From NCBI RefSeq assembly GCF_019670005.1, contig NZ_AP019783.1, positions 2,320,150 to 2,384,149 of the forward strand: DNA of 64,000 bases, written 5' to 3'. The notes beneath the pieces were generated by a model. It was not told the DNA's origin. It saw only the letters and a program-made list of their open reading frames with translations, and did not search any database. Within the stretch, counting starts at the first letter, position 1. Every line of letters begins with the position of its first letter. Both the position numbers and the translations under genes were made by a program. This DNA comes from Methylomagnum ishizawai. GTDB lineage: Bacteria; Pseudomonadota; Gammaproteobacteria; Methylococcales; Methylococcaceae. Below are positions 30,601-40,841 of the stretch, one piece after another.

Positions 30601-31194
30601 TTCGTCGGTTTCCGTGCGGTATTGCGGGCAATGCTCGCGCAAAGCCATGCGGAGGTGTTCGGTGAGTTGGCGCTCGAAATCGTCGGCGTCGGCGAAGCTG
30701 TTGAACCCGGCCTTGAAGTGGTCGTCCGCGCTGCCCAGCCAATGCTGGAGGAATTCGTCCAGCAGGGCCTTTTGCCGCTCTTTGTCGGCCTTGTGGGGAT
30801 CGGACAGGGAAACCAGTACTTCCGCCGTCTTGCGATAAATCCAAAGGTCCGGCGTTTTCCGGGTGTTCCGATAGCCCGCGACGGCGTCCTCGAACTCGAA
30901 TTCGGTGCCGGAACGATAGGGCGTGCCGTCGCTGCGCTGGAATTTGTCCTCCGGCAAGCGCGTGCCCAGGCGCGACCACAGGACGCACACCACCAGATCG
31001 GTGGCCGAGGGCAGCTTCTTAATTTGGTCTTGGAAATGCTGGTGGGCGCTCTGCGGCTGATGCTCCCAGAAGATCGGTTCCAGGAGGACGTAGCGGTCGA
31101 ATTCGGTTTGTAGTTTGCGGATGACCCGCTCGGCCCGGCGGCGCTCGTCTTCCACGTCGCCGGGCGAGGAAATGAAGATGGAGAAGGTTTGCAT
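27670..31194 (-). CDS. DUF4062 - STAND NTPase - TPR protein (nSTAND1 type)
   Basis: The 1174-residue protein begins with a DUF4062/TIR-like domain (FSIFISSPGDVEDERRRAERVI, about residues 1-200). After SPYRGLAYFDLEHAPVFRGRDA, a typical lead-in to STAND ATPases, the P-loop GASGAGKSS falls at about residues 249-257 and the Walker B-like LVLVVDPLEEIF at about 370. A winged-helix region follows, then one membrane helix (about 676-698), then a TPR array (about 815-1100). STAND NTPases act as signal-triggered oligomerising switches, with the repeats usually sensing the trigger. It is the first gene of a three-gene operon with the SLOG-like and RyR genes. Its ribosome binding site sits in a hairpin. 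Confidence 0.82.
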   Translation of the reverse strand: MQTFSIFISSPGDVEDERRRAERVIRKLQTEFDRYVLLEPIFWEHQPQSAHQHFQDQIKKLPSATDLVVCVLWSRLGTRLPEDKFQRSDGTPYRSGTEFEFEDAVAGYRNTRKTPDLWIYRKTAEVLVSLSDPHKADKERQKALLDEFLQHWLGSADDHFKAGFNSFADADDFERQLTEHLRMALREHCPQYRTETDELPSWTRDQSPYRGLAYFDLEHAPVFRGRDAAVHAVLAQLGAQADAGRPFVLVLGASGAGKSSLLRAGLLHALVEQRRVAGVDLWRHAVFRPADAVGGDLPRGLAAALLADSALPELAQAGFGDSLALAEQLTHHPEGLAGPLSKALDAAAERLRQERRWNFAPVARLVLVVDPLEEIFRCGATARDALLAAIQALVGAGRVWALAGMRGEFYPEAAGHPVLGALKAGEGQYDLSPPNEAELGEIIRYPARAAGMDFELREGRRLDARLLENAAANPNALPLLEFTLDELYRRARERGETVLSYADYDALGGLDGAVAKAAEDAVQALGEANLAAVRNVFRQLVDWDGGKALRRRAALAAFRDDPAQWDAVGRLIEARLLSSDDSGASHAATVEPVHEALLRTWQRLRGWIAEDAELLAIRARMEELAGRWREAGRDVGYLLNPGKQEQDAKLLLKQPWVRLDVETAAFLDLSLQRIRRRRWLFRVGVGAVVVALGGFGYLNYLERKRAETAAGLALEMVNRLTYQLPDRLENIPGTLKILQETFEQNADLLRRVDELRGETEDSEREKEVNLNRRGDQRRSLGDLQGALIDYRAGLVIAKKLAAQRPDNALWQNDLAVSHSMIGDVQSAQGDLAGALASFRASLALREKLAAQDPANAGWQRDLSVSYERIGDVQSAQGDLAGALASFRASLAIAEKLAAQDPANAGWQRDLSVSYERIGDVQSAQGDLAGALASFRASLAIAEKLAAQDPANAGWQRDLSVSYEKIGDVQSAQGDLAGALASFRASLAIAEKLAAQDPANAGWQRDLSVSYEKIGDVQSAQGDLAGALASFRASLAIAEKLAAQDPANAGWQRDLSVSHDRIGDVQSAQGDLAGALASFRASLAIAEKLAAQDPANAGWQADLAFSHGKLGLLLRKMQKPVAALAEFQAALALLEPLVARAPDHARWRKALEGTKGLIAEIEATSGNSPNGRKQR
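27901..28764 (-). repeat. Six tandem 144-bp repeats encoding 48-residue TPR units
   Basis: Copies start at 27901, 28045, 28189, 28333, 28477 and 28621, each exactly 144 bases after the previous one. They are nearly identical at the DNA level, including third codon positions. Differences are confined to a few codons (SYER, SYEK or SHDR, and AIAEKL or ALREKL). Degenerate half-copies flank the array. This indicates recent expansion or gene conversion within the STAND gene. Confidence 0.95.
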
Positions 31195-31204
31195 GAAGCG
31201 GATT

Positions 31205-31236
31205 TCCTCCTGTCCGAATAAGGCTACACAGGAGGA
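31205..31236 (-). promoter_or_regulatory. Hairpin sequestering the ribosome binding site of the STAND gene
   Basis: On the minus strand, TCCTCCTGT is followed after 14 bases by its exact complement ACAGGAGGA, which contains the AGGAGG Shine-Dalgarno sequence, 11 bases before the ATG at 31194. Pairing of the 9-bp stem would hide the ribosome binding site. The remaining gap up to 31369 shows no other clear element. Confidence 0.6.
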
Positions 31237-31369
31237 TTGGGTCGCCGCGCCGTTGGGTTCAATGGCGCGGCATGGTTTCGGGCTAAGGGCCGCGCATCCC
31301 CCATCGCGGCGAGCTAGCGCCGATTATAGCCATAAGCTTACACCACAAGGAATTCATCTCCCGCTTGAT

Positions 31370-32188
31370 TCACTTTACTGGCTTGCCCTTACGCGCCGCC
31401 TCGTATACCGGCATCAACTGCTGCGCCCGCGCCTGCATGGCGGCGATGCGCGATTGCGGATTGGGATGGGTGCTCAGCCAATCCGAGCCGCTATTGCCGC
31501 TGACCTGGATCATCTTCTGCCATAACGTCACCGCCGCGTTGGGATTGAACCCGGCCCGCGCCGCCAGTTCGATGCCGACGCTATCGGCTTCGCTCTCGGC
31601 TTGGCGGCTGTTGGGCAGTTGTAGCCCGACCGTGGCGAGGGTGTCCGCCATCCCGGCCAGGCCGCTCACATCGTAGCCCGCCGCCGCCCCCGCCATGACC
31701 CCGAGTCCGATCCCCAGCTTCTGCATCTGCACCCGCGACAGCTTCTCGGCTTGATGCGAGAGCAGGGCATGGGAAATCTCATGGCCCAGCACTTCGGCCA
31801 GTTCGTCGTCGGTGGGCTGGATGGCTTTGAGCAAGCCGGTATAGACCGCGATCTTGCCGCCGGCCATGCACCAGGCGTTGATTTCGTCGCTTTGGAGGAC
31901 GTGGATTTCCCAGCGCCATTGGCCGGTTTCCGGGCGCTTCTTGATGGCTTGGGCGATGATGGGCTGGGCGATGGCGCGGACCCGTTGGAGTTGGGCCGGG
32001 TTGTCGTCGAGGGCGCGTTGCTGGCTGGCTTGGTTCAGCAACTGGCTATAGGCTTGGGCCGATTGCTGCGCGGCCTGGGCGTCGCTGACCAGGGCGGCCT
32101 GGCTACGGCCCGTGATGGGATTGGTGGCGCATCCGGGCAGGCTGGCCAGGAAGGCGGACAGGACGAGGACGTTGGCGAAACGTGGCAT
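31370..32188 (-). CDS. M48-family metallopeptidase lipoprotein (LoiP/YcaL-like)
   Basis: The 272-residue protein starts at the ATG at 32188 with a type II signal peptide (LSAFLASLPGC), so it should be lipid-anchored in the envelope. The zinc site HEISH lies at about residue 134 in ELAEVLGHEISHALLSHQAEK, and the third ligand is in SRQAESEADSVGIELAARAGFNP. Both are intact. Members degrade misfolded outer-membrane proteins, as shown for E. coli LoiP and BepA. It lies 175 bases upstream of the STAND gene on the same strand, but no link between them is evident. Confidence 0.88.
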   Translation of the reverse strand: MPRFANVLVLSAFLASLPGCATNPITGRSQAALVSDAQAAQQSAQAYSQLLNQASQQRALDDNPAQLQRVRAIAQPIIAQAIKKRPETGQWRWEIHVLQSDEINAWCMAGGKIAVYTGLLKAIQPTDDELAEVLGHEISHALLSHQAEKLSRVQMQKLGIGLGVMAGAAAGYDVSGLAGMADTLATVGLQLPNSRQAESEADSVGIELAARAGFNPNAAVTLWQKMIQVSGNSGSDWLSTHPNPQSRIAAMQARAQQLMPVYEAARKGKPVK

Positions 32189-32335
32189 GGCGTGGACTCC
32201 CGTGGTTGTGGCCCGTGGGCCGATGGCGGGAAAAATACGGCTTTCCCGCGGTTTCCGCCACTCATCACCGGACGCCATTCGGGCTAGAATGGAGCGGTCC
32301 GCCATCCCCGGCCCATTTCAGGAGCAACCGCGCCC

Positions 32336-34635
<2,300 letters not shown>

Positions 34636-34736
34636 GGGACGAACGAAATATCGGGGCGGGCGCAATCGCCGCGTCCGCCCGCGATCTTGGGGCGTGGTCA
34701 CGCGGGATCGTATCCAATCCAGAGGGTAATCCAGCC

Positions 34737-34847
34737 ATGAGCATCCAATTCACCGCCGTTTTCCGTAGAGTCTCCCAAGGCTATATCGCCTTCGTCGAGG
34801 AGTTGCCAGGAGCCGCGGATGGTTGGTGGTGTTCCCTGGATGCGTGA
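34737..34847 (+). pseudogene. Truncated HicB-like antitoxin remnant
   Basis: A 36-residue frame reads IQFTAVFRRVSQGYIAFVEELPGAAD, which matches the N-terminal strand-strand of HicB-type antitoxins (F-A, GY-A-VEELPG). The matching sequence breaks off after that point, the frame continues with unrelated WWCSLDA and stops. No HicA toxin or HicB DNA-binding tail is visible. It looks like the scar of a lost toxin-antitoxin module at the edge of an accessory stretch. Confidence 0.6.
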
Positions 34848-34889
34848 AGATAGGAATCGCATCGTTCGTGCTTGATGCGGTACACATGC

Positions 34890-35537
34890 TCATTGTGCAT
34901 AAGGCGGCAAAGGTTCAATGCCGGCATCGCCCCCCCCCTCGTTAGCCGAGTCCCGTGGAGACAGGATTCCATCCAGCATCTTGTCCCGCTCCGCGGGGGA
35001 TAGGCCCATTTGTTCCAAACTCGCGGCAAAATCGCTATCTATATCCCCCGGTGTATTGGTCTCTTGGTTTTCTGATTCCGCGACGAGTTGATCTTCCATG
35101 GCTTTCTTCATTTCACCAAAGGCCGCAATATCCCCGGCGGGAAGCCCGTTTTCCTTCATCGATAATATCATAGCTTCTATCTGATGAATCTGGGCCTCCA
35201 TCGCTTCGCGGCGTTGCGAGGCTAATTGTGCTTGCTCCTCCGCCGTCAGCTCGAACGGATAGGGATGCGGCAATAACTCGGGGTCACCCTGGATAGCCGA
35301 ATTTTCTTTGGCTGCGGCTTGGACGTTAAAAGACTTTTGTTCCCCTGGAGTTGAGCGCTTGGTTTTTAGGGTGACATTGGAGGATAACGGCTTATTTTCG
35401 GACACGTCCCCAATACTTTCCGACCCCAACCGTTCCTCCGTCATCATAAAATCCCGGATAATATCCGCGACATGATAATGCCCGGCAAGCAAACCGGCGC
35501 TAAATAGTGTCAATCCCCGTAACGTCGATTGTTTCAT
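34890..35537 (-). CDS. Hypothetical secreted or membrane-anchored protein
   Basis: From the ATG at 35537 the product has 215 residues, beginning MKQSTLRGLTLFSAGLLAGHY, a plausible signal or anchor segment; a longer start at 35597 is possible. The middle part (LTAEEQAQLASQRREAMEAQIHQIEAMILSMKENG) is likely a coiled coil. The C-terminal part is acidic with a helical DFAASLEQMGLSPAERDKML. I recognise no family. Codon and base use is less GC-rich than that of the core genes. Confidence 0.55.
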   Translation of the reverse strand: MKQSTLRGLTLFSAGLLAGHYHVADIIRDFMMTEERLGSESIGDVSENKPLSSNVTLKTKRSTPGEQKSFNVQAAAKENSAIQGDPELLPHPYPFELTAEEQAQLASQRREAMEAQIHQIEAMILSMKENGLPAGDIAAFGEMKKAMEDQLVAESENQETNTPGDIDSDFAASLEQMGLSPAERDKMLDGILSPRDSANEGGGDAGIEPLPPYAQ

Positions 35538-35633
35538 ATTCAACTCGACCTCTACGTATTCCTGAATCGGTGATAATGCAGAATATCCGTCACCCATAAA
35601 CCGGGTGACGGATATTTCATTTAAGCATTGTAA

Positions 35634-35960
35634 TCAATGCGCATAGATGCCGGAGGCGACTCCGCCATAACGAAGACTTCCCGTCGTCGGGCAAGAAGTC
35701 GCGTTGCCGGAAATATAGCCAGTCTGATGCTTGGCATTGAAAATCGCATCGCAAAGCTCAGGGTCGGTTGAGGAGAAATAGTAATAGTAGGGATGGGGAT
35801 GAAGCGACGTTGCGGGCGATACATACGCATAGCACGTAGTGCCATTGGTCCAGTATTGTTCGACTTGGCCATATGTGGAGCAGACGGCGTAGGCTTCATT
35901 TATGCCTAGCATGGCAATAACTACAAGAACACTATTTATTACAAATCCCTTGATGTTCAT
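35634..35960 (-). CDS. Small secreted protein, unknown function
   Basis: The 108-residue product starts at the ATG at 35960 with a signal peptide (FVINSVLVVIAMLGINEAYA, cleavage near residue 25). The mature part is rich in Tyr, Ser and Thr, with four cysteines (VCSTYG, TTCYAY, ELCDAIF and TSCPTT) that can form two disulfides, and a PHPYYYYFSS patch. It is AT-richer than the surroundings and has no recognised family. The gap up to 36199 holds its promoter region and a terminator. Confidence 0.6.
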   Translation of the reverse strand: MNIKGFVINSVLVVIAMLGINEAYAVCSTYGQVEQYWTNGTTCYAYVSPATSLHPHPYYYYFSSTDPELCDAIFNAKHQTGYISGNATSCPTTGSLRYGGVASGIYAH

Positions 35961-36147
35961 GGCGTATCTCCTGTCCATTGGTGTCACAAGAAAAACCCAT
36001 AGGTTTTATATCCCTATGGCTGGGATTGTTTCAAAACAAAACCCAGGTTGTTTTGACTCCCGCATTAATATGAAGTTCTTAATAGAACTTACGTATTGAC
36101 GGCGGCTTTGAATTGTGGGTTCGAGTGTTCCTTGCTTAGTTGACTGA

Positions 36148-36177
36148 CAAAAAACGGGCGTGATGCCCGTTTTTTTA
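36148..36177. terminator. Bidirectional intrinsic terminator
   Basis: ACGGGC and GCCCGT form a stem around a five-base loop, flanked by A-runs on the left and T-runs on the right, so it works on both strands. On the minus strand it ends the retropepsin gene pair, whose last stop is at 36200. Confidence 0.82.
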
Positions 36178-36199
36178 TGGTTGTCGATAATCCAGCTTG

Positions 36200-36574
36200 T
36201 CAGGATAAATCCATGGTTTGATTGACGAAATCCAGGGTTAATTTGAACCGGGATAAAACGTTGGTGCCAATAAATCCGTTGATGCCAAGATTGTTGCCGA
36301 TATTTCCAAACTCGATATCGATGTCGTGGATAGGTTGTCGGTCGATAATGAGGCTATCGACCTTTTGCGAAAGCACTTCTTGAATGCCTCCCCCAATGCC
36401 AACCAGCCTGCGGACAAGTGTGGGTTTCTGGTAATCGAAATCCAATAAATCTATATCCAACGCCGTGGAGGCCGATCCGGTATCGACGATGCAATCGTTG
36501 ATTTCAACCAGCCGACCTCCGTAGACGATTGCGACAGACACCCAAATCAGCCCATTCCGCCATTCAAATCTCAT
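36200..36574 (-). CDS. Retropepsin-like aspartic protease domain protein
   Basis: The 124-residue protein, from the ATG at 36574, has the clan AA signature CIVDTGSASTALDIDLL at about residues 28-44, with the catalytic DTGS. Downstream come LVGIGGGIQEVL, a flap-like region, and the second conserved block INGFIGTNVLSRFKLTLDF, equivalent to the ILG motif before the last strands. Such single-domain proteins dimerise to form the active site. Its start overlaps the stop of the 84-residue upstream gene by four bases, so they are translationally coupled. The target is unknown. Confidence 0.78.
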   Translation of the reverse strand: MRFEWRNGLIWVSVAIVYGGRLVEINDCIVDTGSASTALDIDLLDFDYQKPTLVRRLVGIGGGIQEVLSQKVDSLIIDRQPIHDIDIEFGNIGNNLGINGFIGTNVLSRFKLTLDFVNQTMDLS

Positions 36575-36825
36575 CGCAACACGCCTTTGACCGGAATATC
36601 CTCTACGATGAATTCCAGGGGGGTGGAAGGCAGGGCGAAAAGAACTTCCCGGCCCGCCTGCTTGAATTTGCGATAGGCTTCCCAAATCGCTTTGGGATCG
36701 TCGCTCACCTGCAAAACCTCGCCTTCCATGATTTGCGACCGGGATGGGGATAGGCGTTGTTCGACCAGATTGCCGAGCAGGATGAATTGGTGGGGGTATT
36801 GGGTTTTGATGTCTAGCCATTTCAT
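36571..36825 (-). CDS. Small partner protein of the retropepsin-like gene
   Basis: The 84-residue product (MKWLDIKTQYPHQFILLGNLVEQRLSP-type start) contains a charged helical centre, DPKAIWEAYRKFKQAGREVLFALPS, and ends TPLEFIVEDIPVKGVLR. I recognise no domain with certainty. Coupling to the aspartic protease by an ATGA overlap suggests a stoichiometric partner, inhibitor or substrate adaptor, which is inference from layout. Confidence 0.6.
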   Translation of the reverse strand: MKWLDIKTQYPHQFILLGNLVEQRLSPSRSQIMEGEVLQVSDDPKAIWEAYRKFKQAGREVLFALPSTPLEFIVEDIPVKGVLR

Positions 36826-36896
36826 GGAGACTTACCTCAACGGCTATAAAGGGGCAGTGGAATCTGGTTGGATATCGTGCGTCCGATTAAGCTGCG

Positions 36897-37601
36897 CTAA
36901 CCGGACTTGGGCTGCGGATAGAGGCTTCGACTGTAATCGCATACAGTCTCATAAAGATATATCTCCCTGAAAGATGAATCCGGTAGTCCTTCGCGGACTA
37001 TGGCGACCAGTGCTTCCCATTCGTCCGACATATAGATGGTATTCAGAGTACATTGAACAACAAGAGTCGTATTTTTTGGGTAAGGCATCTTTGCCTTTTT
37101 GCTGATGGCTTTCAGTAAGAGTTTGGCGTACACCTCAATATATTCCCGATTGGAGTAGCCGACTGCAATTGACTCGATTTCGCCGCTTTTCAAGCGGCGG
37201 ATACCCTCAAGGCCGAAGGAGCCTCCCTTTGTTTCCAGTAATTCCCTTCTGAGGTACTCCTTCGGGTGCATCACGCAGGTAACTTCAAGATACCCTGTTG
37301 CTGGATAGTAGCTCTCTGATACGTATGAGCCACGTTGGATGATCTCTGCATCGTACGTTTGATTGCCATCAATCCAACATACTTCGATATATCTGCCTGG
37401 GCGATAGCTTGCCTGCACATATTTGCAGACTGGGAGTAATTCTTCGAGAAGCTTCTTCTCCAGTCGGGTTGGCCGCATGCGTAGGCGTGTTATACCACCT
37501 TCGGAGTTTCGTACAGATTCAAAGAGGGTATATACCTTCGAGCAAAACAGCAGGCCATCTAAAAGCTGACCGTCGAATTCAGCGAGATGGATTGATGCCA
37601 T
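36897..37601 (-). CDS. Hypothetical protein, 234 residues
   Basis: The product starts MASIHLAEFDGQLLDGLLF and is a soluble mixed alpha/beta protein with no signal peptide. Notable stretches are RYIEVCWIDGNQTYDAEI, GYLEVTCVMHPKEYLRRELLE and LVVQCTLNTIYMSDEWEALVAIV. No catalytic motif is recognisable. Base composition is clearly less GC-rich than that of the pqq genes downstream, in line with recent acquisition. It is transcribed alone, with REP-like DNA between it and pqqE. Confidence 0.55.
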   Translation of the reverse strand: MASIHLAEFDGQLLDGLLFCSKVYTLFESVRNSEGGITRLRMRPTRLEKKLLEELLPVCKYVQASYRPGRYIEVCWIDGNQTYDAEIIQRGSYVSESYYPATGYLEVTCVMHPKEYLRRELLETKGGSFGLEGIRRLKSGEIESIAVGYSNREYIEVYAKLLLKAISKKAKMPYPKNTTLVVQCTLNTIYMSDEWEALVAIVREGLPDSSFREIYLYETVCDYSRSLYPQPKSG

Positions 37602-37665
37602 GACGTCTAACTATTGAATCGAAGCACGTGGCATTCAGAAGCCGATTCTCTGCCTTTATTAGCAA

Positions 37666-37748
37666 GTAGCCCGGATGCAACGCAGTGGAATCCGGGAGAT
37701 TCGGAGCGCTGATCGTCCCGGATTCCACAAGGCTTCATGCCAGGCTAC
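37666..37748. repeat. REP-like inverted pair downstream of pqqE
   Basis: The element opens with GTAGCCCGGAT and closes with the matching GGCTAC, and holds TGGAATCCGGG opposite CCCGGATTCCA. It therefore looks like two head-to-head REP sequences with the GTAG start common in gammaproteobacteria. It lies just after the pqqE stop on that gene's strand and could act as terminator or mRNA stabiliser. Confidence 0.65.
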
Positions 37749-37764
37749 GTGATTAGCGGGATCG

Positions 37765-38895
37765 TCAGCCACTCAACGCCTTCGAAGTCCGCCCATTCCT
37801 GAACACCAAGGGCTTCGGCCCGCCGCCCTCGTAATCCTTCCGCGCCCCCTCGATGGCTTCGGCGATGGCCGCGCGATCCGGCGACAAGCCGCACACCGGG
37901 TCGGTGGCGTTGGGATCGCCGGTCAGCAGATAGGCTTGGCAGCGGCAGCCGCCGAAATCCTTGACCTTCTCTGGGCAGGAGCGGCACGGCTCCTTCATCC
38001 AGCCGAAGCCCCGGAATTGGTTGAAGGCTTCCGACTTCAGCCAAATGTCGCTGACGCTCATATCGCGCACATTGGGGCAGTTGAGTCCCGGCAGGATGCG
38101 CGCTTCGTGGCAGGGCAGGGCGGTGCCGTCCGGGGCGATGGTCAGGAAAGTGGTGCCCCAACCGTTCATGCAGGCTTTGGGGCGCTGCTCGTAGAAATCC
38201 GGCACCACGTAATAAATCTTCATCTTGCCCTTGAGCTTTTCCTTGTAGCCCTGCGCGATGGCTTCGGCTTGCTCGAATTGCGCTTTGGTCGGCAACAACT
38301 GATCCCGGTTCAAATGCGCCCAGCCGTAATACTGGGTGTTGGCGAGTTCCAGGTAATCCGCGCCCAGTTCTATCGCCATCTCCAGGATTTCGGTCATCAG
38401 GTGGATGTTCTGGCGATGGATCACCACGCACAGCACCATGGGATAGCCGTGCTTTTTCACCAGATGGGCGACCTGCTTCTTTTGCTCGTAGGATTCGGTG
38501 CCGGCGATGAAGTTGTTGAGTTCCTTCTCGGGCGCTTGGATGCTGACTTGGATATGGTCCAACCCGGCTTCCTTGAGTTCCACGATCTTGGCCTCGGTCA
38601 TCCCGTAGCCGGAAGTGATGAGGTTGGTGTAATAGCCCAACTCCCGCGCATATTTCACCAAGGCCGGCAAATCCTTCCGCACCAAGGGTTCCCCGCCCGA
38701 CAGCCCCAGTTGCACCGCGCCCATGGCGCGTGCTTCCTTGAACACCCGCATCCAGTCTTCCGTCGAGAGTTCGTCGGTGATCTTGGCGTAGTCGATGGGG
38801 TTCGAGCAGTAGGGACACTGCAAGGGGCAGGCATAGGTCAGCTCGGCGAGGAGCCAACGCGGATTGCCGCTAGGGTATTGCTCTGATCCAGCCAT
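37765..38895 (-). CDS. pqqE: PQQ biosynthesis radical SAM protein PqqE
   Basis: The 376-residue enzyme joins the glutamate and tyrosine side chains of PqqA, the first step of PQQ formation. The radical SAM motif CPLQCPYC (Cx3CxxC) lies near residue 17 in [18 protein letters not shown]. The C-terminal SPASM region has the auxiliary cluster cysteines in [19 protein letters not shown] and a further Cys in DPVCGLSPD. The ATG at 38895 overlaps pqqD by 26 bases; a longer in-frame start at 38928 would overlap more and adds no family sequence. It is the last gene of pqqABCDE. Confidence 0.95.
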   Translation of the reverse strand: MAGSEQYPSGNPRWLLAELTYACPLQCPYCSNPIDYAKITDELSTEDWMRVFKEARAMGAVQLGLSGGEPLVRKDLPALVKYARELGYYTNLITSGYGMTEAKIVELKEAGLDHIQVSIQAPEKELNNFIAGTESYEQKKQVAHLVKKHGYPMVLCVVIHRQNIHLMTEILEMAIELGADYLELANTQYYGWAHLNRDQLLPTKAQFEQAEAIAQGYKEKLKGKMKIYYVVPDFYEQRPKACMNGWGTTFLTIAPDGTALPCHEARILPGLNCPNVRDMSVSDIWLKSEAFNQFRGFGWMKEPCRSCPEKVKDFGGCRCQAYLLTGDPNATDPVCGLSPDRAAIAEAIEGARKDYEGGGPKPLVFRNGRTSKALSG

Positions 38896-39139
38896 TTTCC
38901 AATGCCGAGTGCAGGAGTCCGGCGACATCGTTCCTGATGCCGCTGGCCTCGAATTTCTGTTCCAGTTCGGTCACGATGGCGTCCAAATTGCGGCTGCCAT
39001 CGCAGAGTTTGAGGATTTCGGCGGCGGGAACGTTCAATTCCACCATGCCTTCCGGGTAGAGGATCACGTATTTTTGCTGCGCTTCTTCCCACTGCAAACG
39101 GTGCAGCGGGGAGAAGGCGAACCGGGCTTGCTCGTCCAT
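38870..39139 (-). CDS. pqqD: PQQ biosynthesis peptide chaperone PqqD
   Basis: The 89-residue RiPP recognition element binds the PqqA peptide and presents it to PqqE. It shows the typical layout: [30 protein letters not shown] (three-strand sheet), then [25 protein letters not shown] (helices). Length and place between pqqC and pqqE are standard. Confidence 0.93.
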   Translation of the reverse strand: MDEQARFAFSPLHRLQWEEAQQKYVILYPEGMVELNVPAAEILKLCDGSRNLDAIVTELEQKFEASGIRNDVAGLLHSALENGWIRAIP

Positions 39140-39148
39140 TCGGATGAA

Positions 39149-39874
39149 TCAGGTCTTGATGTTGAAGTAGGGGGGTTTCTGGTCGATATAGGCCAGCCAC
39201 ATGGCATCCAGCATGGTCCACAGGATGTCCAGCTTGAACTGGAGGATTTCCAGGGCGCGTTCCTGCTGGGCGCGGGTGGTGAAGTACTCCAGGGTCAGTT
39301 CCAGGCCGTGTTCCACGTCGCGGCTGGCTTGGCTGACGCGCTTGCGGAAATAGGCCAAGCCTTCCGGCTCGATCCAGGGATAGAGGTCGGGCCAGCCCGA
39401 CAGCCGCTGCTTGTGGATGGTGGGCGCGAACATCTCGGTCAGCGAGGAACACGCGCCTTCCTGCCAAGTGGCGTTGCGGGCGAAATTGACATAGGCGTCC
39501 ACGGCGAATTTCACGCCCGGCAGCACGGATTTGAGCGACCACAAGTCTTCGCGGGCGATGCCGACCGCCTCGCCCAGCCGGGTCCAGGCTTCGATGCCGC
39601 CCGCATCCCCGTCCCAGCCGTCGTGGTCGTGGATGCGTTGGATCCACTTGCGGCGGGTGTCGCGGTCGGGGCAGAGCGCCATGATGTTGGCGTCCTTCAC
39701 CGGAATCTTGATCTGGTAATAGAAGCGGTTCGCCACCCAACCCTGTATCTGTTCCTTGCTCAGTTTCCCCTCGGCCATGGCGATATGGTAGGGGTGGTTG
39801 ATGTGGTAATAGATTTCCTTGGCGCGGAGCCGCGCCTCGAATTCTTCCCGGCTCCAGGGGGTTTGCTCGCTCAT
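39149..39874 (-). CDS. pqqC: Pyrroloquinoline-quinone synthase PqqC
   Basis: The 241-residue oxidase carries out the final ring closure and eight-electron oxidation of the PQQ precursor without a cofactor. Family blocks include [45 protein letters not shown] and [31 protein letters not shown]. The active-site histidines and tyrosines in these blocks are present. It lies 12 bases after pqqB and 9 before pqqD, as a compact operon. Confidence 0.95.
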   Translation of the reverse strand: MSEQTPWSREEFEARLRAKEIYYHINHPYHIAMAEGKLSKEQIQGWVANRFYYQIKIPVKDANIMALCPDRDTRRKWIQRIHDHDGWDGDAGGIEAWTRLGEAVGIAREDLWSLKSVLPGVKFAVDAYVNFARNATWQEGACSSLTEMFAPTIHKQRLSGWPDLYPWIEPEGLAYFRKRVSQASRDVEHGLELTLEYFTTRAQQERALEILQFKLDILWTMLDAMWLAYIDQKPPYFNIKT

Positions 39875-39886
39875 GGTGTCCTCATC

Positions 39887-40801
39887 TCAAAGCTCGATTG
39901 CCAAACCGTCGTAGGCGACCTCGATCCCGGCCTGGGCCAGGGCGCTACGCTCGGGCGAATCTTGGTCCAGGATCGGATTGGTATTGTTGATATGGATCAG
40001 AATTTTCCGGGCGGCGGGAATATCGGCCAGGGTTTCCATCATGCCGCCCGGTCCCGATTGCGGCAGGTGGCCCATTTCCAGGGCCAGCTTTTCGCAAATC
40101 CCGGCGCGGGCCATTTCGTCGTGCTGCCAGAAGGTGCCGTCCACCAGCACGCAATCGGCCTGTTGCAAAGCCGCTGCCACATGCGGTTCGATCTCGCCCA
40201 AGCCCGGGGCGTAATACAGCTTTTTGCCGGTCGAGACCTGCTCGACGATGACGCCGATATTGTCGCCGTCGTGCGGGTCGTGGCGGTGCGGGGAATAGGG
40301 CGGGGCTTTGCTCTTGAGGGCGTGGGTGTGGAAGCGCAAGTCCTCGAAGCCCGGAATGGCGAACCCGCCGCCGTCCAGGGGCACGGGATGGTGGTTCACC
40401 TTGCAGTAGTGTTCCAGCATCTTGAACACCGGGAAGCCGGTGGATAAATCCTGTTTGACCGGCTCGCTGCAATAGATTTCGAGGGGTTTCGTCGATTCCC
40501 GCAGCATCAATAAGCCGGTGGTATGGTCGATCTGGCTGTCGATCAAGATGATGGCTTGGATGCCGCTGTCGCGGAGGCCGTGCTTGGGCCAGGCACCGGG
40601 GAAGTGTTCCAGTTGGGTGCGGATGTCGGGCGAGGCGTTGAACAGCACCCAGGCCGTGCCATCGACGCCGACCGCGATGGAGGATTGGGTGCGGGGCGGG
40701 CCGTTCAACGTCCCGGCGCGGACCCTGGCGCAGTTGTGGCAGTTGCAGTTCCATTGCGGGAAGCCGCCACCGGCACCCGCGCCCAAGACTCGGATTTTCA
40801 T
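39887..40801 (-). CDS. pqqB: PQQ biosynthesis protein PqqB (metallo-beta-lactamase fold)
   Basis: The 304-residue protein has the metallo-beta-lactamase fold and has been shown in this family to hydroxylate the tyrosine part of the precursor. The start, [23 protein letters not shown], is the PqqB hallmark, followed by [14 protein letters not shown] with the metal-ligand region, and [11 protein letters not shown]. The iron-binding CxCxxC-type cysteines near the N-terminus are intact. It follows pqqA after 96 bases that contain an attenuator hairpin. Confidence 0.95.
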   Translation of the reverse strand: MKIRVLGAGAGGGFPQWNCNCHNCARVRAGTLNGPPRTQSSIAVGVDGTAWVLFNASPDIRTQLEHFPGAWPKHGLRDSGIQAIILIDSQIDHTTGLLMLRESTKPLEIYCSEPVKQDLSTGFPVFKMLEHYCKVNHHPVPLDGGGFAIPGFEDLRFHTHALKSKAPPYSPHRHDPHDGDNIGVIVEQVSTGKKLYYAPGLGEIEPHVAAALQQADCVLVDGTFWQHDEMARAGICEKLALEMGHLPQSGPGGMMETLADIPAARKILIHINNTNPILDQDSPERSALAQAGIEVAYDGLAIEL

Positions 40802-40841
40802 AGGCTTAGCACGAAGTTGGGGAAGGGGCGCGGAACCCCGG

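Noticed and set aside
31370..32188. M48 peptidase as a fourth member of the STAND operon
   Set aside because: A 175-base gap and a typical stand-alone lipoprotein peptidase make this unlikely, although proteases do accompany some STAND systems.
34848..34889. Possible hicA toxin next to the HicB remnant
   Set aside because: No GHAHAxP-like or other HicA pattern can be read on either strand around the remnant.
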